Below, piece after piece: positions 26,897 through 35,944 of a stretch of 64,000 nt of DNA (positions are counted from its first letter, which is position 1; each line of letters opens with the position of its first letter). The stretch is from Clostridia bacterium (lineage in GTDB: Bacteria > Acidobacteriota > Terriglobia > Terriglobales > Acidobacteriaceae), in NCBI GenBank assembly GCA_035561135.1, contig DATMYA010000057.1:1-64000 (forward strand). The letters are read 5' to 3'. The position numbers and the translations under genes are program-made. A model generated the notes under the pieces. The model did not search any database, had not been told where the DNA came from, and saw only the letters and a list, made by a program, of their open reading frames with translations.

Positions 26897-29878
26897 ATGG
26901 CCGATGTATCCAACAAGACCACGACCGGCGTAGCCCCCACTGCGCAGCAAACAGCGAGCAACATGAACAGGAAAAAGGTGGCTCCGGGCCTCTCCTTCAA
27001 GCGCTATTTCACCAAGGCGGGAACTTCCCCCTACGATGAAGTGGAGTGGGAACTCCGCACCGCGCAGATCACGGACGCCAAGGGCAACGTGATCTTCGAG
27101 CAGAACGACGTTGAGATTCCCAAAGATTGGTCGATGACGGCCACCAACATCGTGGCCTCGAAATACCTGCACGGACAGGTCGGCACCCCCGACCGCGAGA
27201 CCGGCGTCCGCCAGCTTGTAACGCGCGTAGCCGAAACCATTCGCGACTGGGGCATGGCCGGCGGATACTTCCGCTCGTCCGAAGACGCAGCAGTCTTCCA
27301 CGATGAGCTTGTTCACATCCTTGTCCAGCAGAAGGCCGCGTTCAATTCGCCGGTGTGGTTCAACGTAGGTTGCGATCGCATTGAGCCAAACTCAGACGCC
27401 ACAAACTGGCATTGGAATCCCGAGACGCATCAGGTCGAGTTCGGCAAGACCGGCTATTCCAATCCGCAGTGCTCGGCGTGCTTCATCAACAGCGTGCACG
27501 ATTCGCTCGATAGCATCCTCACGCTGGCCAAGACCGAGGGCATGCTCTTCAAGTGGGGTTCCGGCACGGGCACCAATCTTTCTCCGCTGCGCTCGTCGAT
27601 GGAAACGCTTTCCGGCGGCGGCACCGCCAGCGGCCCGCTCAGCTTCATGAAGGGCTTTGACGCCTTCGCGGGCGTGATCAAATCCGGCGGCAAGACGCGC
27701 CGCGCCGCGAAGATGGTGATTCTCAATATCGAGCATCCCGACATCAACGAGTTCATCGAGTGCAAGGCAAAGGAAGAAGCCAAGGCGTGGACGCTCATGC
27801 AGGCCGGCTACGATGGCTCCACGCCGGACAGCGAAGCCTATTCCTCCATCTTCTTCCAGAACGCCAACAACAGCGTTCGCGTAAATGAAGAGTTCATGGA
27901 CGCCGTGGTGCATGACCGCGAATTCACCACCAAGGCCATTCGCGACGGCAGTCCGGTGAAGACCTACAAAGCTCGCGATCTGCTGCGCAAGATTTCCGAA
28001 GCGACCTGGCAGTGCGGCGATCCCGGCATGCAGTACGACACCACGATCAACCGCTGGCATACCAGCAAGAACACGGCGCGCATCAATGCCTCCAATCCTT
28101 GCTCGGAGTACATGTTCCTGGACGACTCCGCCTGCAACCTGGCGTCGCTGAACCTGATGAAGTTCGCGCCCAACGGCAGCTTCGACATCGCTGCCTACCG
28201 CTACGCGGTTGACGTCATGATCACCGCTCAGGAAATCCTCGTGGACAACTCCGGCTATCCGACGGACAACATCGCGCGCAACTCGCACGACTATCGTCCG
28301 CTCGGTCTCGGTTACGCCAACCTGGGCGCGCTGCTCATGGCCGCAGGCCTGCCGTACGATTCCGATGCCGGACGCGACTACGCTGCCTGCGTCACGGCCA
28401 TCATGTGCGGCGAAAGCTATCTTCAGTCGTCGCGCATCGCCGAAGTCTGCCAGCCGCTCGCGCCTGCCGCCGAGCACACCAAGTCCGCCGAAATTACCGG
28501 CGCGGCCTGCCCCGGCTACTATCTGAACCGCGAGCCTTTCCTCGATGTCATCCGCATGCACCGCGCTTCGGTCAACAACATCGAGAAGACGCACGTGCCG
28601 GCCGCGTTGCTGGAGGCTTCTCGCCAGTGCTGGGACGAAGCACTCTCCCATGGCGAGCGCCATGGATACCGCAATGCGCAGGTCACGGTCCTTGCGCCGA
28701 CCGGCACCATCGGCTTCATGATGGATTGCGACACGACGGGCGTGGAGCCGGACCTCGCGCTCATCAAGTACAAGAAGCTTGTCGGCGGCGGCATGATCAA
28801 GATCGTGAACAACACGGTCCCGGCCGCGCTCTTCAAGCTCGGCTACACCAGCGATCAGACGAACGCCATCGTCAGCTACATCGACGCCACCGGAACCATC
28901 GAAGGCGCGCCATTCATCAGGGAAGAGCACTTGCCGGTGTTCGATTGCTCCTTCAAGCCGTCGAAGGGCACGCGCAGCATCGCCTGGCTCGGCCACCTCA
29001 CGATGATGGCGGCCGTCCAGCCCTTCATCTCCGGCGCTATCTCCAAGACCATCAACATGCCGGAGAGCGCCAGCGTTGAAGACATCATGGAGGCCTACAT
29101 AGAGGCATGGCGTCTCGGCGTGAAGGCCGTAGCCATCTACCGCGACGGCTCCAAGAAGTCGCAGCCCATGTCCGCCAAGGGCTCCGAACCAAAGACCCTC
29201 GCGCAGATGGCCGCCCAGGCCGCCACTGTGGTTGAGGAAGAAGAGGACATGAACGCTCCGCCGCGCGCCCGCCGCCACAAGCTGCCCGACGAGCGCATCT
29301 CCATCACCCACAAGTTCAACATCGGCGGACACGAGGGCTACATCACCGTCGGCCTCTACAAGAACGGAATGCCCGGCGAGATCTTCATCACCATGGCGAA
29401 AGAAGGGTCCACGGTCAGCGGCCTCATGGACAGTTTCGCCTGCGCCATCTCCATCGCCTTCCAGCACGGCGTCCCGCTCAAGCTGGTCGCGGAGAAGTTC
29501 GCGCACACCCGCTTCGAACCCAGCGGCTGGAGCAACAATCCGGACATCGGCTACGCCAAGTCGATCATGGATTACATCTTCCGCTGGCTCGAACTCCGCT
29601 TCCTCACCGGACAGCAGCAGACGCTCTTCGATGACCTGCGCCCGCGCCAGAACGGCGAATTCCCAGGCCACCCCGCGCTAGACCACAGCAGCACGAAAGA
29701 AGCTCCGGCGCTCAAAGCCGCACCCCCGGCCGGATCTTCCTACCACGCCGCCGACGCCATGCGCGGACTCATCGACATGGGCGACGCCCCAAGCTGCCAC
29801 GTTTGCGGAAGCATCATGACGAGGAATGGCAGCTGCTATCGGTGCATGTCGTGCGGAAGTACGAGTGGGTGTAGTTAG
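26897..29878 (+). CDS. nrdJ: Adenosylcobalamin-dependent ribonucleotide reductase (class II)
   Basis: ATG 26897 is chosen because gaggagcag lies 7 bp upstream; the frame itself is open further back. The 993-residue enzyme reduces ribonucleotides to deoxyribonucleotides using AdoCbl. Recognisable stretches are QKAAFNSPVWFNVG, the redox Cys in NPQCSACFINSVHDSLDSI, FKWGSGTGTNLSPLRSS, the active-site loop NASNPCSEYMFLDDSACNLA, and VTVLAPTGTIGFMMDCDTTG. The C terminus carries paired cysteines (CHVCGSIMTRNGSCYRCMSC), likely a zinc ribbon or thioredoxin-facing dithiol. It is monocistronic, flanked by NrdR-like boxes upstream and a terminator downstream. Confidence 0.95.
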   Translation: MADVSNKTTTGVAPTAQQTASNMNRKKVAPGLSFKRYFTKAGTSPYDEVEWELRTAQITDAKGNVIFEQNDVEIPKDWSMTATNIVASKYLHGQVGTPDRETGVRQLVTRVAETIRDWGMAGGYFRSSEDAAVFHDELVHILVQQKAAFNSPVWFNVGCDRIEPNSDATNWHWNPETHQVEFGKTGYSNPQCSACFINSVHDSLDSILTLAKTEGMLFKWGSGTGTNLSPLRSSMETLSGGGTASGPLSFMKGFDAFAGVIKSGGKTRRAAKMVILNIEHPDINEFIECKAKEEAKAWTLMQAGYDGSTPDSEAYSSIFFQNANNSVRVNEEFMDAVVHDREFTTKAIRDGSPVKTYKARDLLRKISEATWQCGDPGMQYDTTINRWHTSKNTARINASNPCSEYMFLDDSACNLASLNLMKFAPNGSFDIAAYRYAVDVMITAQEILVDNSGYPTDNIARNSHDYRPLGLGYANLGALLMAAGLPYDSDAGRDYAACVTAIMCGESYLQSSRIAEVCQPLAPAAEHTKSAEITGAACPGYYLNREPFLDVIRMHRASVNNIEKTHVPAALLEASRQCWDEALSHGERHGYRNAQVTVLAPTGTIGFMMDCDTTGVEPDLALIKYKKLVGGGMIKIVNNTVPAALFKLGYTSDQTNAIVSYIDATGTIEGAPFIREEHLPVFDCSFKPSKGTRSIAWLGHLTMMAAVQPFISGAISKTINMPESASVEDIMEAYIEAWRLGVKAVAIYRDGSKKSQPMSAKGSEPKTLAQMAAQAATVVEEEEDMNAPPRARRHKLPDERISITHKFNIGGHEGYITVGLYKNGMPGEIFITMAKEGSTVSGLMDSFACAISIAFQHGVPLKLVAEKFAHTRFEPSGWSNNPDIGYAKSIMDYIFRWLELRFLTGQQQTLFDDLRPRQNGEFPGHPALDHSSTKEAPALKAAPPAGSSYHAADAMRGLIDMGDAPSCHVCGSIMTRNGSCYRCMSCGSTSGCS

Positions 29879-29906
29879 CATCTTTTCCGGTGCTTTTACC
29901 TTGCCT

Positions 29907-29935
29907 GGAGCAGACATCGGTCTGCTCCTTTTCTT
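29907..29935 (+). terminator. Rho-independent terminator after nrdJ
   Basis: A perfect 9-bp stem (ggagcagac 29907-29915 with gtctgctcc 29920-29928), an atcg loop and the tail ttttctt give a strong terminator 28 bp after the nrdJ stop. Confidence 0.9.
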
Positions 29936-30113
29936 GTCTCGAAAGCTGTTGATTCTGCTTAGGCGTTTGCTCTTACTGAATTTGAGGCAACCGATCCGGA
30001 TTCCGATTCGCGCATTTCGTATTCGAATTCGTTAGCTTCGGTGGCTTTCTAGTTACTGTCCATCCGCTCAGAACCGTGCTACTGTTTTCGCCCTCCAATG
30101 GAGAACTTCGCCT

Positions 30114-31799
30114 ATGAGCACTGTTCAAGCGGTATCGTCTACGGCTTTTACGGATAAGTATCTCGAGACCGCCAAAGAAAGAGAGCGACATGTCGACGCG
30201 GTCCTGACTTCTGCTTCTGACAAGAAGGTAGTAGTCGCCGGGCCAGGCACTGGCAAAACCTTCCTCTTTAAAAAAGTTCTCGAAGGAAAAACAAACGCCC
30301 TAACACTCACGTTTGTTAATGCCCTGGTCGAAGACTTGTCGCTCGATCTATTCGGGCTGTCCGAAGTTCGGACCTTGCACAGTTTCGCCCGAGGTCTTCT
30401 AGCCAAGATAACGAAAAAAGAGGTCAAGATATCGCCGAGGCTTTCCGAGATTGTCAAAAATGACGCACAGATACTTCTTGGAAAGGAGATTGACTTCGAC
30501 GCGATATTCAATAACAGAGATGATGAGAACGAACTCATAAGATTCTTTGCAAAGCGGAAGCAGTACTACGGGCAGTACGGGTATTCTGATGTGATTTTTG
30601 CTGCAGTGAGGTATCTCGAGAAAAACAGAGGGGCGATCCCCGCATTCGAACAGATCGTTGTTGATGAGTTTCAGGACTTCAATCAATTAGAAGTGTCCTT
30701 GATTGATCTGCTGGCAGAAAGAAGCCCTGTGTTGATTGCTGGTGATGATGACCAAGCACTCTACGATTTCAAAAGCGCCAGCGCACGACATATCCGTGAG
30801 CGGCACGCAAACACAAAGCCCGATTACGCAGCCTTCAGCTTGCCTTTTTGTTCTCGGTGTACTCGCGTGATTGTGGGAGCTACTAACGACATCATTACCG
30901 CCGCAAAAACGCAAGGCTTACTGAAGGGTCGCATCGAAAAGGCTTACCGATACTTCGACGCTAAGGGGAAGGACGAAGAAAGCGACCAAAGTCCACAACT
31001 CATCCATCGTCAAGTATTCGCATCTCAAATACCTTGGATCATCGAAAAGGAAATCACGGCAATGGCCTTGGACACGAAGGCCAAGTTCTCTGTTCTCGTG
31101 ATTTCCCCTACCCGAACACAGTCTCGAACCTTAGCAGCGTCCCTTCAAACCAAAGGGTTTTCGAACCTCGAGCTCAGCGAAAAACGAGGAGACCGGCAGG
31201 CAGAAACGTTGGACGCCCTTCGGTTACTCCTTGAAAACGCCAAAGACAATCTAGGTTGGAGAATTTTGATCAAGTTCCTTCTAGAGCCCGAGAAGGTCAT
31301 TGAGATAGTCGGGGCGACGGACAAAGATGCGACCAAACCTATCTACGATCTCGTGGGTCGTATTATCAGGGCGGACGTCAGAAGGCTAGTAGGCGTAGTA
31401 AAAGCCATAAAAGCGGGGAAAACTGTTAAGGACGAGGATTTAGCGCGCTTGCTGGAAGTCCTTGATCTGGGTCCTTACGAATTGACGCGGCGGGAGTTGC
31501 GTCGTGACATAGGTAGTGATGAGCACGTTAGCAATTCCGGTATTAGGAAAATAGCCGTTAAAACTACTACAGTGCAGAGCTCCAAAGGTCTCGCAGCGGA
31601 CCTAGTATTCATCACTCATTTCGATGATCAATTTTTTGTGAAGGATAAGGACAAGAAGAAGATATCGGATCAAGATGTGTGCAAGTTTCTCGTTGCCCTT
31701 ACTAGGGCAAAGAAAAGAGTGGTGCTGATCTCGTCCACGAAGAAAGATCCAACCTTTCTCAACTGGATACAGCAGGATAGGGTAGACCGTCGTAAATAG
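30114..31799 (+). CDS. SF1 (UvrD/Rep-like) DNA helicase, lower-GC accessory gene
   Basis: A 561-residue superfamily 1 ATPase. Helicase motifs in order: I (VVVAGPGTGKTFLFKK, about residues 39-54), II (VVDEFQDFNQLE), III (VLIAGDDDQALYDF), V (VQSSKGLAADLVFITH) and VI (KFLVALTRAKKRVVLISS). It is shorter than UvrD (about 720 residues), with reduced insert domains and no fused nuclease that I can see. Base composition is visibly more AT-rich than the flanking genes, suggesting horizontal acquisition. It is followed 20 bp later by the first of two 139-bp repeats. A DNA repair or phage-defence role is possible, but this is inference. Confidence 0.85.
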   Translation: MSTVQAVSSTAFTDKYLETAKERERHVDAVLTSASDKKVVVAGPGTGKTFLFKKVLEGKTNALTLTFVNALVEDLSLDLFGLSEVRTLHSFARGLLAKITKKEVKISPRLSEIVKNDAQILLGKEIDFDAIFNNRDDENELIRFFAKRKQYYGQYGYSDVIFAAVRYLEKNRGAIPAFEQIVVDEFQDFNQLEVSLIDLLAERSPVLIAGDDDQALYDFKSASARHIRERHANTKPDYAAFSLPFCSRCTRVIVGATNDIITAAKTQGLLKGRIEKAYRYFDAKGKDEESDQSPQLIHRQVFASQIPWIIEKEITAMALDTKAKFSVLVISPTRTQSRTLAASLQTKGFSNLELSEKRGDRQAETLDALRLLLENAKDNLGWRILIKFLLEPEKVIEIVGATDKDATKPIYDLVGRIIRADVRRLVGVVKAIKAGKTVKDEDLARLLEVLDLGPYELTRRELRRDIGSDEHVSNSGIRKIAVKTTTVQSSKGLAADLVFITHFDDQFFVKDKDKKKISDQDVCKFLVALTRAKKRVVLISSTKKDPTFLNWIQQDRVDRRK

Positions 31800-31819
31800 A
31801 CGAGTCGTCGCTGTTGTCT

Positions 31820-31958
31820 GGCTGGTGGCCCACATCTCCGAATCCATTCTCGACGGTGCCCCACATCTGCCTGACGTTGGCAGATGTGGGTCTTCGGCTT
31901 CCCCCAGCCTTTCCTCTACCCTAACCACCCTCTCCGGCGTACACTCTCCGCGATAAAC
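31820..31958 (+). repeat. 139-bp direct repeat, copy A
   Basis: This is nearly identical to 32777-32915, with only a handful of substitutions (for example cacatctccg against cacctctccg). Each copy contains a perfect 12-bp hairpin; here cccacatctgcc (31860-31871) pairs with ggcagatgtggg (31879-31890). The copies start 957 bp apart. Copy A lies immediately after the helicase gene and 41 bp before the PUA-like gene. Confidence 0.9.
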
Positions 31959-31999
31959 TAAGGCCATTTTTCCGTTGGTGTGAGTGTAAAGGGAGCGAT

Positions 32000-32476
32000 G
32001 TGATGGCTTATTGGCGGATGCAGTTACATCCTGATCAGTCGGGCAAGTCAGTGCAGCACTGCGTAGAAAGCCTCGCCGCCGGTTTTATTGGACTTGATTT
32101 CGCGTCCGATACCGGCGATCTGCGCACGATTAGGAAGGATTTGATTCCAACGAAGGAAAAAGATCATTGGGCTTTCGCCCATGACATGCAACAAGGCGAT
32201 TGGGTTCTCATCATCGCCCATCATTTTCCATTTGCGGTGGCGCAAATCACTGGCGAGTACAACTACATCCGGGAGACAGAGCCGCGCATTGGGGTTTGGT
32301 TCAGACACTTCCGCCGCGTATCTGACGTGATGTATTACGGAGATTACAAAACTAATGCCCGCGATTGGGAGCAGATCAAGATGACGGACACTATCTCTCC
32401 GCTCCACGATACCGGTAGCAAGTCGTATTCCCTTATCTATCGCTGGACGAGCAAAGCGGTCGCACAAAGCGTGTAG
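32000..32476 (+). CDS. Small PUA/EVE-like domain protein
   Basis: A 158-residue single-domain protein (ATG 32000 or 32003) starting YWRMQLHPDQSGKSVQHCVE, with VESLAAGFIGLDFASDTGDL, GDWVLIIAHHFPFAVAQITG and a final IKMTDTISPLHDTGSKSY. From memory this resembles small beta-barrel domains of the PUA/EVE type found alone or fused to McrB-like restriction proteins, where they can bind modified bases. That assignment is tentative. It lies between the two 139-bp repeats, downstream of the helicase. Confidence 0.55.
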   Translation: MMAYWRMQLHPDQSGKSVQHCVESLAAGFIGLDFASDTGDLRTIRKDLIPTKEKDHWAFAHDMQQGDWVLIIAHHFPFAVAQITGEYNYIRETEPRIGVWFRHFRRVSDVMYYGDYKTNARDWEQIKMTDTISPLHDTGSKSYSLIYRWTSKAVAQSV

Positions 32477-32531
32477 GCGGACTCCAAGCAAATGAAACGA
32501 GTTTGGATTGGGGACTATGGGGGAGAAGGCG

Positions 32532-32756
32532 ATGCCAACAAGAGATGATTACAAGACGTTTGAAGATGAGATGTTTCGGAAAATCGAGGATCTTGAACGC
32601 GAAGAAGTGTTAGACAAGATTGCCGAAAAGCACGAAGTTGATCGCGTTAGGAAAGAAGTCAACTCGATCTTAAACTCCTTAGACGAGCCCGCTAGAAAGA
32701 GAATCCTTGAGCGACTTGTAAGAAGCCTCAAGTCTGATATCGATTCAACACAGTGA
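32532..32756 (+). CDS. Small charged helical protein, unknown function
   Basis: ATG 32532 (MPTRDDYKTFEDEMFRKI) is a likely start; the frame is open from 32508. The 74-residue product is almost entirely charged helix (DLEREEVLDKIAEKHEVDRV ... ILERLVRSLKSDIDS). It may form a coiled coil or act as a partner of the upstream PUA-like protein, 55 bp away. I do not recognise the family. Confidence 0.5.
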   Translation: MPTRDDYKTFEDEMFRKIEDLEREEVLDKIAEKHEVDRVRKEVNSILNSLDEPARKRILERLVRSLKSDIDSTQ

Positions 32757-32776
32757 TAAGGACGCTGGGTCGGGTG

Positions 32777-32915
32777 GGCTGGTGGCCCACCTCTCCGAAT
32801 CCATTCTCGACGGTGCCCCACATCTGCCTGACGTTGGCAGATGTGGGTCTTCGGCTTCCCCCAGCGTTTCTTCTACCCTAACCACCCTCTCCGGCGTACA
32901 CTCTCGGCGACAAAC
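32777..32915 (+). repeat. 139-bp direct repeat, copy B
   Basis: This is the second copy of the element at 31820-31958, of equal length and including the same 12-bp hairpin (ccacatctgcc with ggcagatgtgg). It ends 8 bp before the start of the next gene (32924), as copy A ends shortly before its own downstream gene. The intervening segment carries the PUA-like and small helical genes. Confidence 0.9.
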
Positions 32916-32923
32916 AAACGCCC

Positions 32924-33301
32924 ATGTACGCCTTCACCTTCGAGTTCAACCCGTTCAGAGATCTATCAACGATCCACTACTTTGTTATCTTTCTCATCCT
33001 CGTCGCGACGTGGATCGCCCGCGAGTTGAAGGAGCGTGCCGGACAGTCCTGGCCCGTCGTCTACGGCACCGTCGAGTTCGCCGAGTTCGTCACCGTTGAC
33101 GGCAAAATGCGCGCCGAAGTGCGCTACTCCTACAGCGTCAACAACGAATACTTCTCAGGAGTCTTCTTCCGCTTCCCGCGAAGTGAGAAGTCGGCTTCGA
33201 TTGAGCACCCGAGGGATTGCGTGGGCAACGTTCACAGCATCAAAGCAAGCGGAGGTGGGCGATGGCAGAGAGAAGTCTCACGGTTCCCGACATCATGTTG
33301 A
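32924..33301 (+). CDS. Membrane-anchored protein, DUF3592-like N terminus (possibly truncated)
   Basis: A 125-residue frame with one transmembrane helix (TIHYFVIFLILVATWIARE) followed by VVYGTVEFAEFVTVDGKMRA, then EVRYSYSVNNEYFSGVFFRF, which recalls DUF3592-type beta domains. After about residue 88 the sequence looks unrelated and basic, and the 3' end overlaps the next gene by 40 bp. The C-terminal half may therefore have been lost by a frameshift or recombination. Confidence 0.45.
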   Translation: MYAFTFEFNPFRDLSTIHYFVIFLILVATWIARELKERAGQSWPVVYGTVEFAEFVTVDGKMRAEVRYSYSVNNEYFSGVFFRFPRSEKSASIEHPRDCVGNVHSIKASGGGRWQREVSRFPTSC

Positions 33302-33483
33302 TCGCAGGTACGCGTGTGGCGCTTGGCATGGGAATTGGGTTGCTGATGTCCGGCAAGATCAATCGCGATGCGCGGAAGGGCGCTGGAATAGCGCTGCTCG
33401 CAGTCGGCGCACTGACTTCCATCCCACTCTTCGTCAACGTCGCCCGCAGCAGACCCGCTCTTGTCGAGCGACAAGCCGCATAG
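33262..33483 (+). CDS. Small two-helix membrane protein, unknown function
   Basis: ATG 33262 follows a good ribosome site (ggaggtg). The 73-residue product MAERSLTVPDIMLIAGTRVA continues into LGMGIGLLMSGKINRDARKG and AGIALLAVGALTSIPLFVNV, giving two hydrophobic helices separated by a basic turn. The function is unknown. Confidence 0.6.
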   Translation: MAERSLTVPDIMLIAGTRVALGMGIGLLMSGKINRDARKGAGIALLAVGALTSIPLFVNVARSRPALVERQAA

Positions 33484-33558
33484 GCGGGGGCATATCTCCA
33501 GGATGTTGCACATCCGCGCAGGCGAAGTAGTTTAGCTGTGGGCCCAGGCGGCTCTCAC

Positions 33559-34101
33559 CTACAGCACCGTTCCCTTGACGACGATTGCGCCTACGCACCA
33601 CATAATGGCGTCTTCGGCCTTCTCGCGATCGATGCCGCGCTCTTGCAGGAAGCTCCCAAACTCTTTCCCTTGTAATAACTGTTCGCTGAGCGCGCTCAAC
33701 ACAGCCATGTACTCGGCGGGGACATTCACCTGCGCCGCTCGCACAAGATCGTCGAAGCAACCGATAACATCGAGGATTACGCCGTCCTCGTCGAGGTCCA
33801 TTGCGTTCACCACGTGCAACGCCTCGGCGATGTCACAGAGCATCTCGATCTCGGCCGGCGCAGGCCCAAGGGCCTTCATGTTGTTGTCGGCCAACTCCAG
33901 CGCCCTCTGCGCCTGCTTCGCGCTCCTGAAGAAAAGGACGCGCCCATTCTTCAGCAAAGGCCGGTCGTTCTCTCCACCGTACGCGATCAGTGTGTAAATC
34001 TGTGGGCCTTCAGCATTGGCGTCCACGCGGAAGCCAACCATCGCCAGCCCTTCTTGCGGAGTCTGCGGAGGAAAGGGAACGAAGTCAGAAGACATAGGCA
34101 C
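33559..34101 (-). CDS. Conserved-looking hypothetical protein
   Basis: A 180-residue soluble, acidic protein starting MPMSSDFVPFPPQTPQEGLA (ATG 34101 or 34095). It contains GFRVDANAEGPQIYTLIAYG, VLFFRSAKQAQRALELADN and a central DIAEALHVVNAMDLDEDGVI. Codon and base use match the GC-rich host genes. No domain is recognised and no function is proposed. It marks the right edge of the accessory patch. Confidence 0.6.
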   Translation of the reverse strand: MPMSSDFVPFPPQTPQEGLAMVGFRVDANAEGPQIYTLIAYGGENDRPLLKNGRVLFFRSAKQAQRALELADNNMKALGPAPAEIEMLCDIAEALHVVNAMDLDEDGVILDVIGCFDDLVRAAQVNVPAEYMAVLSALSEQLLQGKEFGSFLQERGIDREKAEDAIMWCVGAIVVKGTVL

Positions 34102-34312
34102 TCATTGTAGCCTCTGGGTAGCGTCTGGCCTGATTGCATTCTCCAGCGGATAACGAAACTCACAGTGTTGTCATTCACTCCAAAGCCAACCACAGAGCCT
34201 GGGTGACTTTGGTCACTCAGGGGTAACGGTCACAAACTTCCGTCACTTCCTCTGCTGCCCTAAAAGTGGTACAAACCTCTACACCCCGGGGCGCAATTCA
34301 GGAGAACACAGC

Positions 34313-35776
34313 ATGAGACGGATTTGGACGTGTTTGCTGGTACTCACGGCACTGTTGGCAATCAGCTGCGGTGGTGGCGGCGGCAGTTCGAGTGGTGGTG
34401 GCGGTGGCTCGAATCCCCCGCCGCCGCCCGGCCCGACTGGCTATTCCAACGCCAGCCTGAACGGCCATTACGTCTACTCCGCCCACGGATCTGCGACAGG
34501 CACGACGTTCGCCATCCTTGGCGAGTTCACCGCTGACGGAGCCGGTCGCATCATCTCTGGAAGCGAAGATGCTCACGACTCTTCCTTCGGCGCATACCCG
34601 ACGACACCATTTACGGGCACCTACTCGGTCGGTTCGGACGGACGCGGCGAGATGGTGGCCAATTTCAGCGGCGGCGGAACCATTCGTATGCGCTTCGCCC
34701 TGATCTCCACTGACAAGGCTCGCCTGATTGAGATGTCGCAAACCGAGAACGCGACCGGCATGATCCAGAAACAGGATGCGGCAGCGACGGCGAACCTGGC
34801 TGGCACCTACGTATTCCGTTTCGACGGTGATAACGCGGGCTACCAGTACTCTGCCCTGGGTGCTGTGACCGCCTCCGGCCCGGCGGCTTCCGGCACACTC
34901 ACCGGCACGCTCGACCAAAATGACGGTGGAGCCTTCGCTTCCTCTGTCGCCGTCACGGGCACGTACACGGTCGGAGCTGGCGGACGCGGCACGGCAACCA
35001 TAAACTTCGGCCCCGGCAACGTACACTTCCTGTTCTATATCGTGGATGCTTCGCGCCTTGAGATCATGGGCACCGATTTCATCCCAAACCTGAACGGATA
35101 TGCCGTGCAACAGTCCGGAGGACCTTTCTCCAACGCGGGCACGAACGGCAACTTCATCTTCCAATTGTCGGGATACACAAGCGCAGGCATCATTCGTGAA
35201 GCCGGACGATTTACTCTCAACGGCAGTGGAGCGGTCAACTCGGGCGTGGAAGATCTCAACGAGAACGGCCAATTCTACGAAAACTCAACCTTTACCGGAA
35301 CCTACAGCATGGCCGCAAATGGCCGCGCACCGGTGCAGCTTACGTACGGCACTACCACTCTTAAATATGTGTTGTGGATGACTTCACCACGCACCGGCAT
35401 TCTGATGAGCGCCGACGGTTCCAGTGTGGAATCCGGCCCGATCACGTTGCAGCAGGGAACCCAGTCCAACGCCACGTTGAACGGCGGCTACTCTGTGTTG
35501 TTCAGCGGATACGCAGGAGTGACGGCGGACGTCATCGCGCAGGTTCGTGCCAACGGCACGGGCTCGTTCACTGGAACCCAGGATTACAACAACGGAGGCA
35601 CGCTCGGCACTGGGGCAGCTCTGCCCGGCGACTACAACGTGGCCGCCAACGGACGCGCAACAGGAACACTGGGTGGGTTGCCGATTAGAATCTACGTGGC
35701 AGACGCATCCACTTGGTACGCCATCTCAGCCGACAACGCAAAGCAGATGCTGGGAATCGCCGAAAAGCAGCAATAG
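34313..35776 (+). CDS. Glycine-rich-linker lipoprotein with internal repeats
   Basis: A lipobox (LLAISC, Cys about residue 19) follows a short signal sequence. A GGGGGSSSGGGGGS/proline linker leads into a beta-rich body. The unit LNGxYVxxxxG ... FTxDGxGxIxSGxEDxxx ... FTGTYSVGxxGRG recurs about four times (for example residues ~45-120, ~155-235, ~280-350 and ~385-470). It is predicted to be anchored to the outer membrane and facing out or into the periplasm. Such repeat lipoproteins are common in acidobacteria, to my recollection; the function is unknown. Confidence 0.75.
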   Translation: MRRIWTCLLVLTALLAISCGGGGGSSSGGGGGSNPPPPPGPTGYSNASLNGHYVYSAHGSATGTTFAILGEFTADGAGRIISGSEDAHDSSFGAYPTTPFTGTYSVGSDGRGEMVANFSGGGTIRMRFALISTDKARLIEMSQTENATGMIQKQDAAATANLAGTYVFRFDGDNAGYQYSALGAVTASGPAASGTLTGTLDQNDGGAFASSVAVTGTYTVGAGGRGTATINFGPGNVHFLFYIVDASRLEIMGTDFIPNLNGYAVQQSGGPFSNAGTNGNFIFQLSGYTSAGIIREAGRFTLNGSGAVNSGVEDLNENGQFYENSTFTGTYSMAANGRAPVQLTYGTTTLKYVLWMTSPRTGILMSADGSSVESGPITLQQGTQSNATLNGGYSVLFSGYAGVTADVIAQVRANGTGSFTGTQDYNNGGTLGTGAALPGDYNVAANGRATGTLGGLPIRIYVADASTWYAISADNAKQMLGIAEKQQ

Positions 35777-35790
35777 TTTGGATCGCATGA

Positions 35791-35826
35791 ACGAAAAGCC
35801 CTCGCAGCAGCGCGAGGGCTTTTCGT
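35791..35826. terminator. Strong hairpin terminator after the lipoprotein gene
   Basis: A perfect 15-bp stem (acgaaaagccctcgc 35791-35805 with gcgagggcttttcgt 35812-35826) has a 6-nt loop. The A-run and T-run on its arms let it work in either direction. It lies 14 bp past the stop. Confidence 0.88.
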
Positions 35827-35944
35827 GTGCTGGGCAGGTGTTCTGATCTTGCCTGATTGCCGTGCGCGTCACCGCTGCTGGTACAATGCCGGGATTCTCG
35901 CAAGTCCTCTGAACTTTTGAGGTTAGATACTCGTAACAAGGGGT

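Noticed and set aside
26204..27316. 370-codon minus-strand frame covering the nrdJ leader and 5' end
   Set aside because: No known domain, low-complexity composition, and it overlaps the nrdJ coding region; treated as a chance frame.
27392..29671. 759-codon open frame antisense to nrdJ
   Set aside because: It mirrors the GC-biased third positions of nrdJ, has no recognisable domain or ribosome site, and nrdJ is certain on the other strand.
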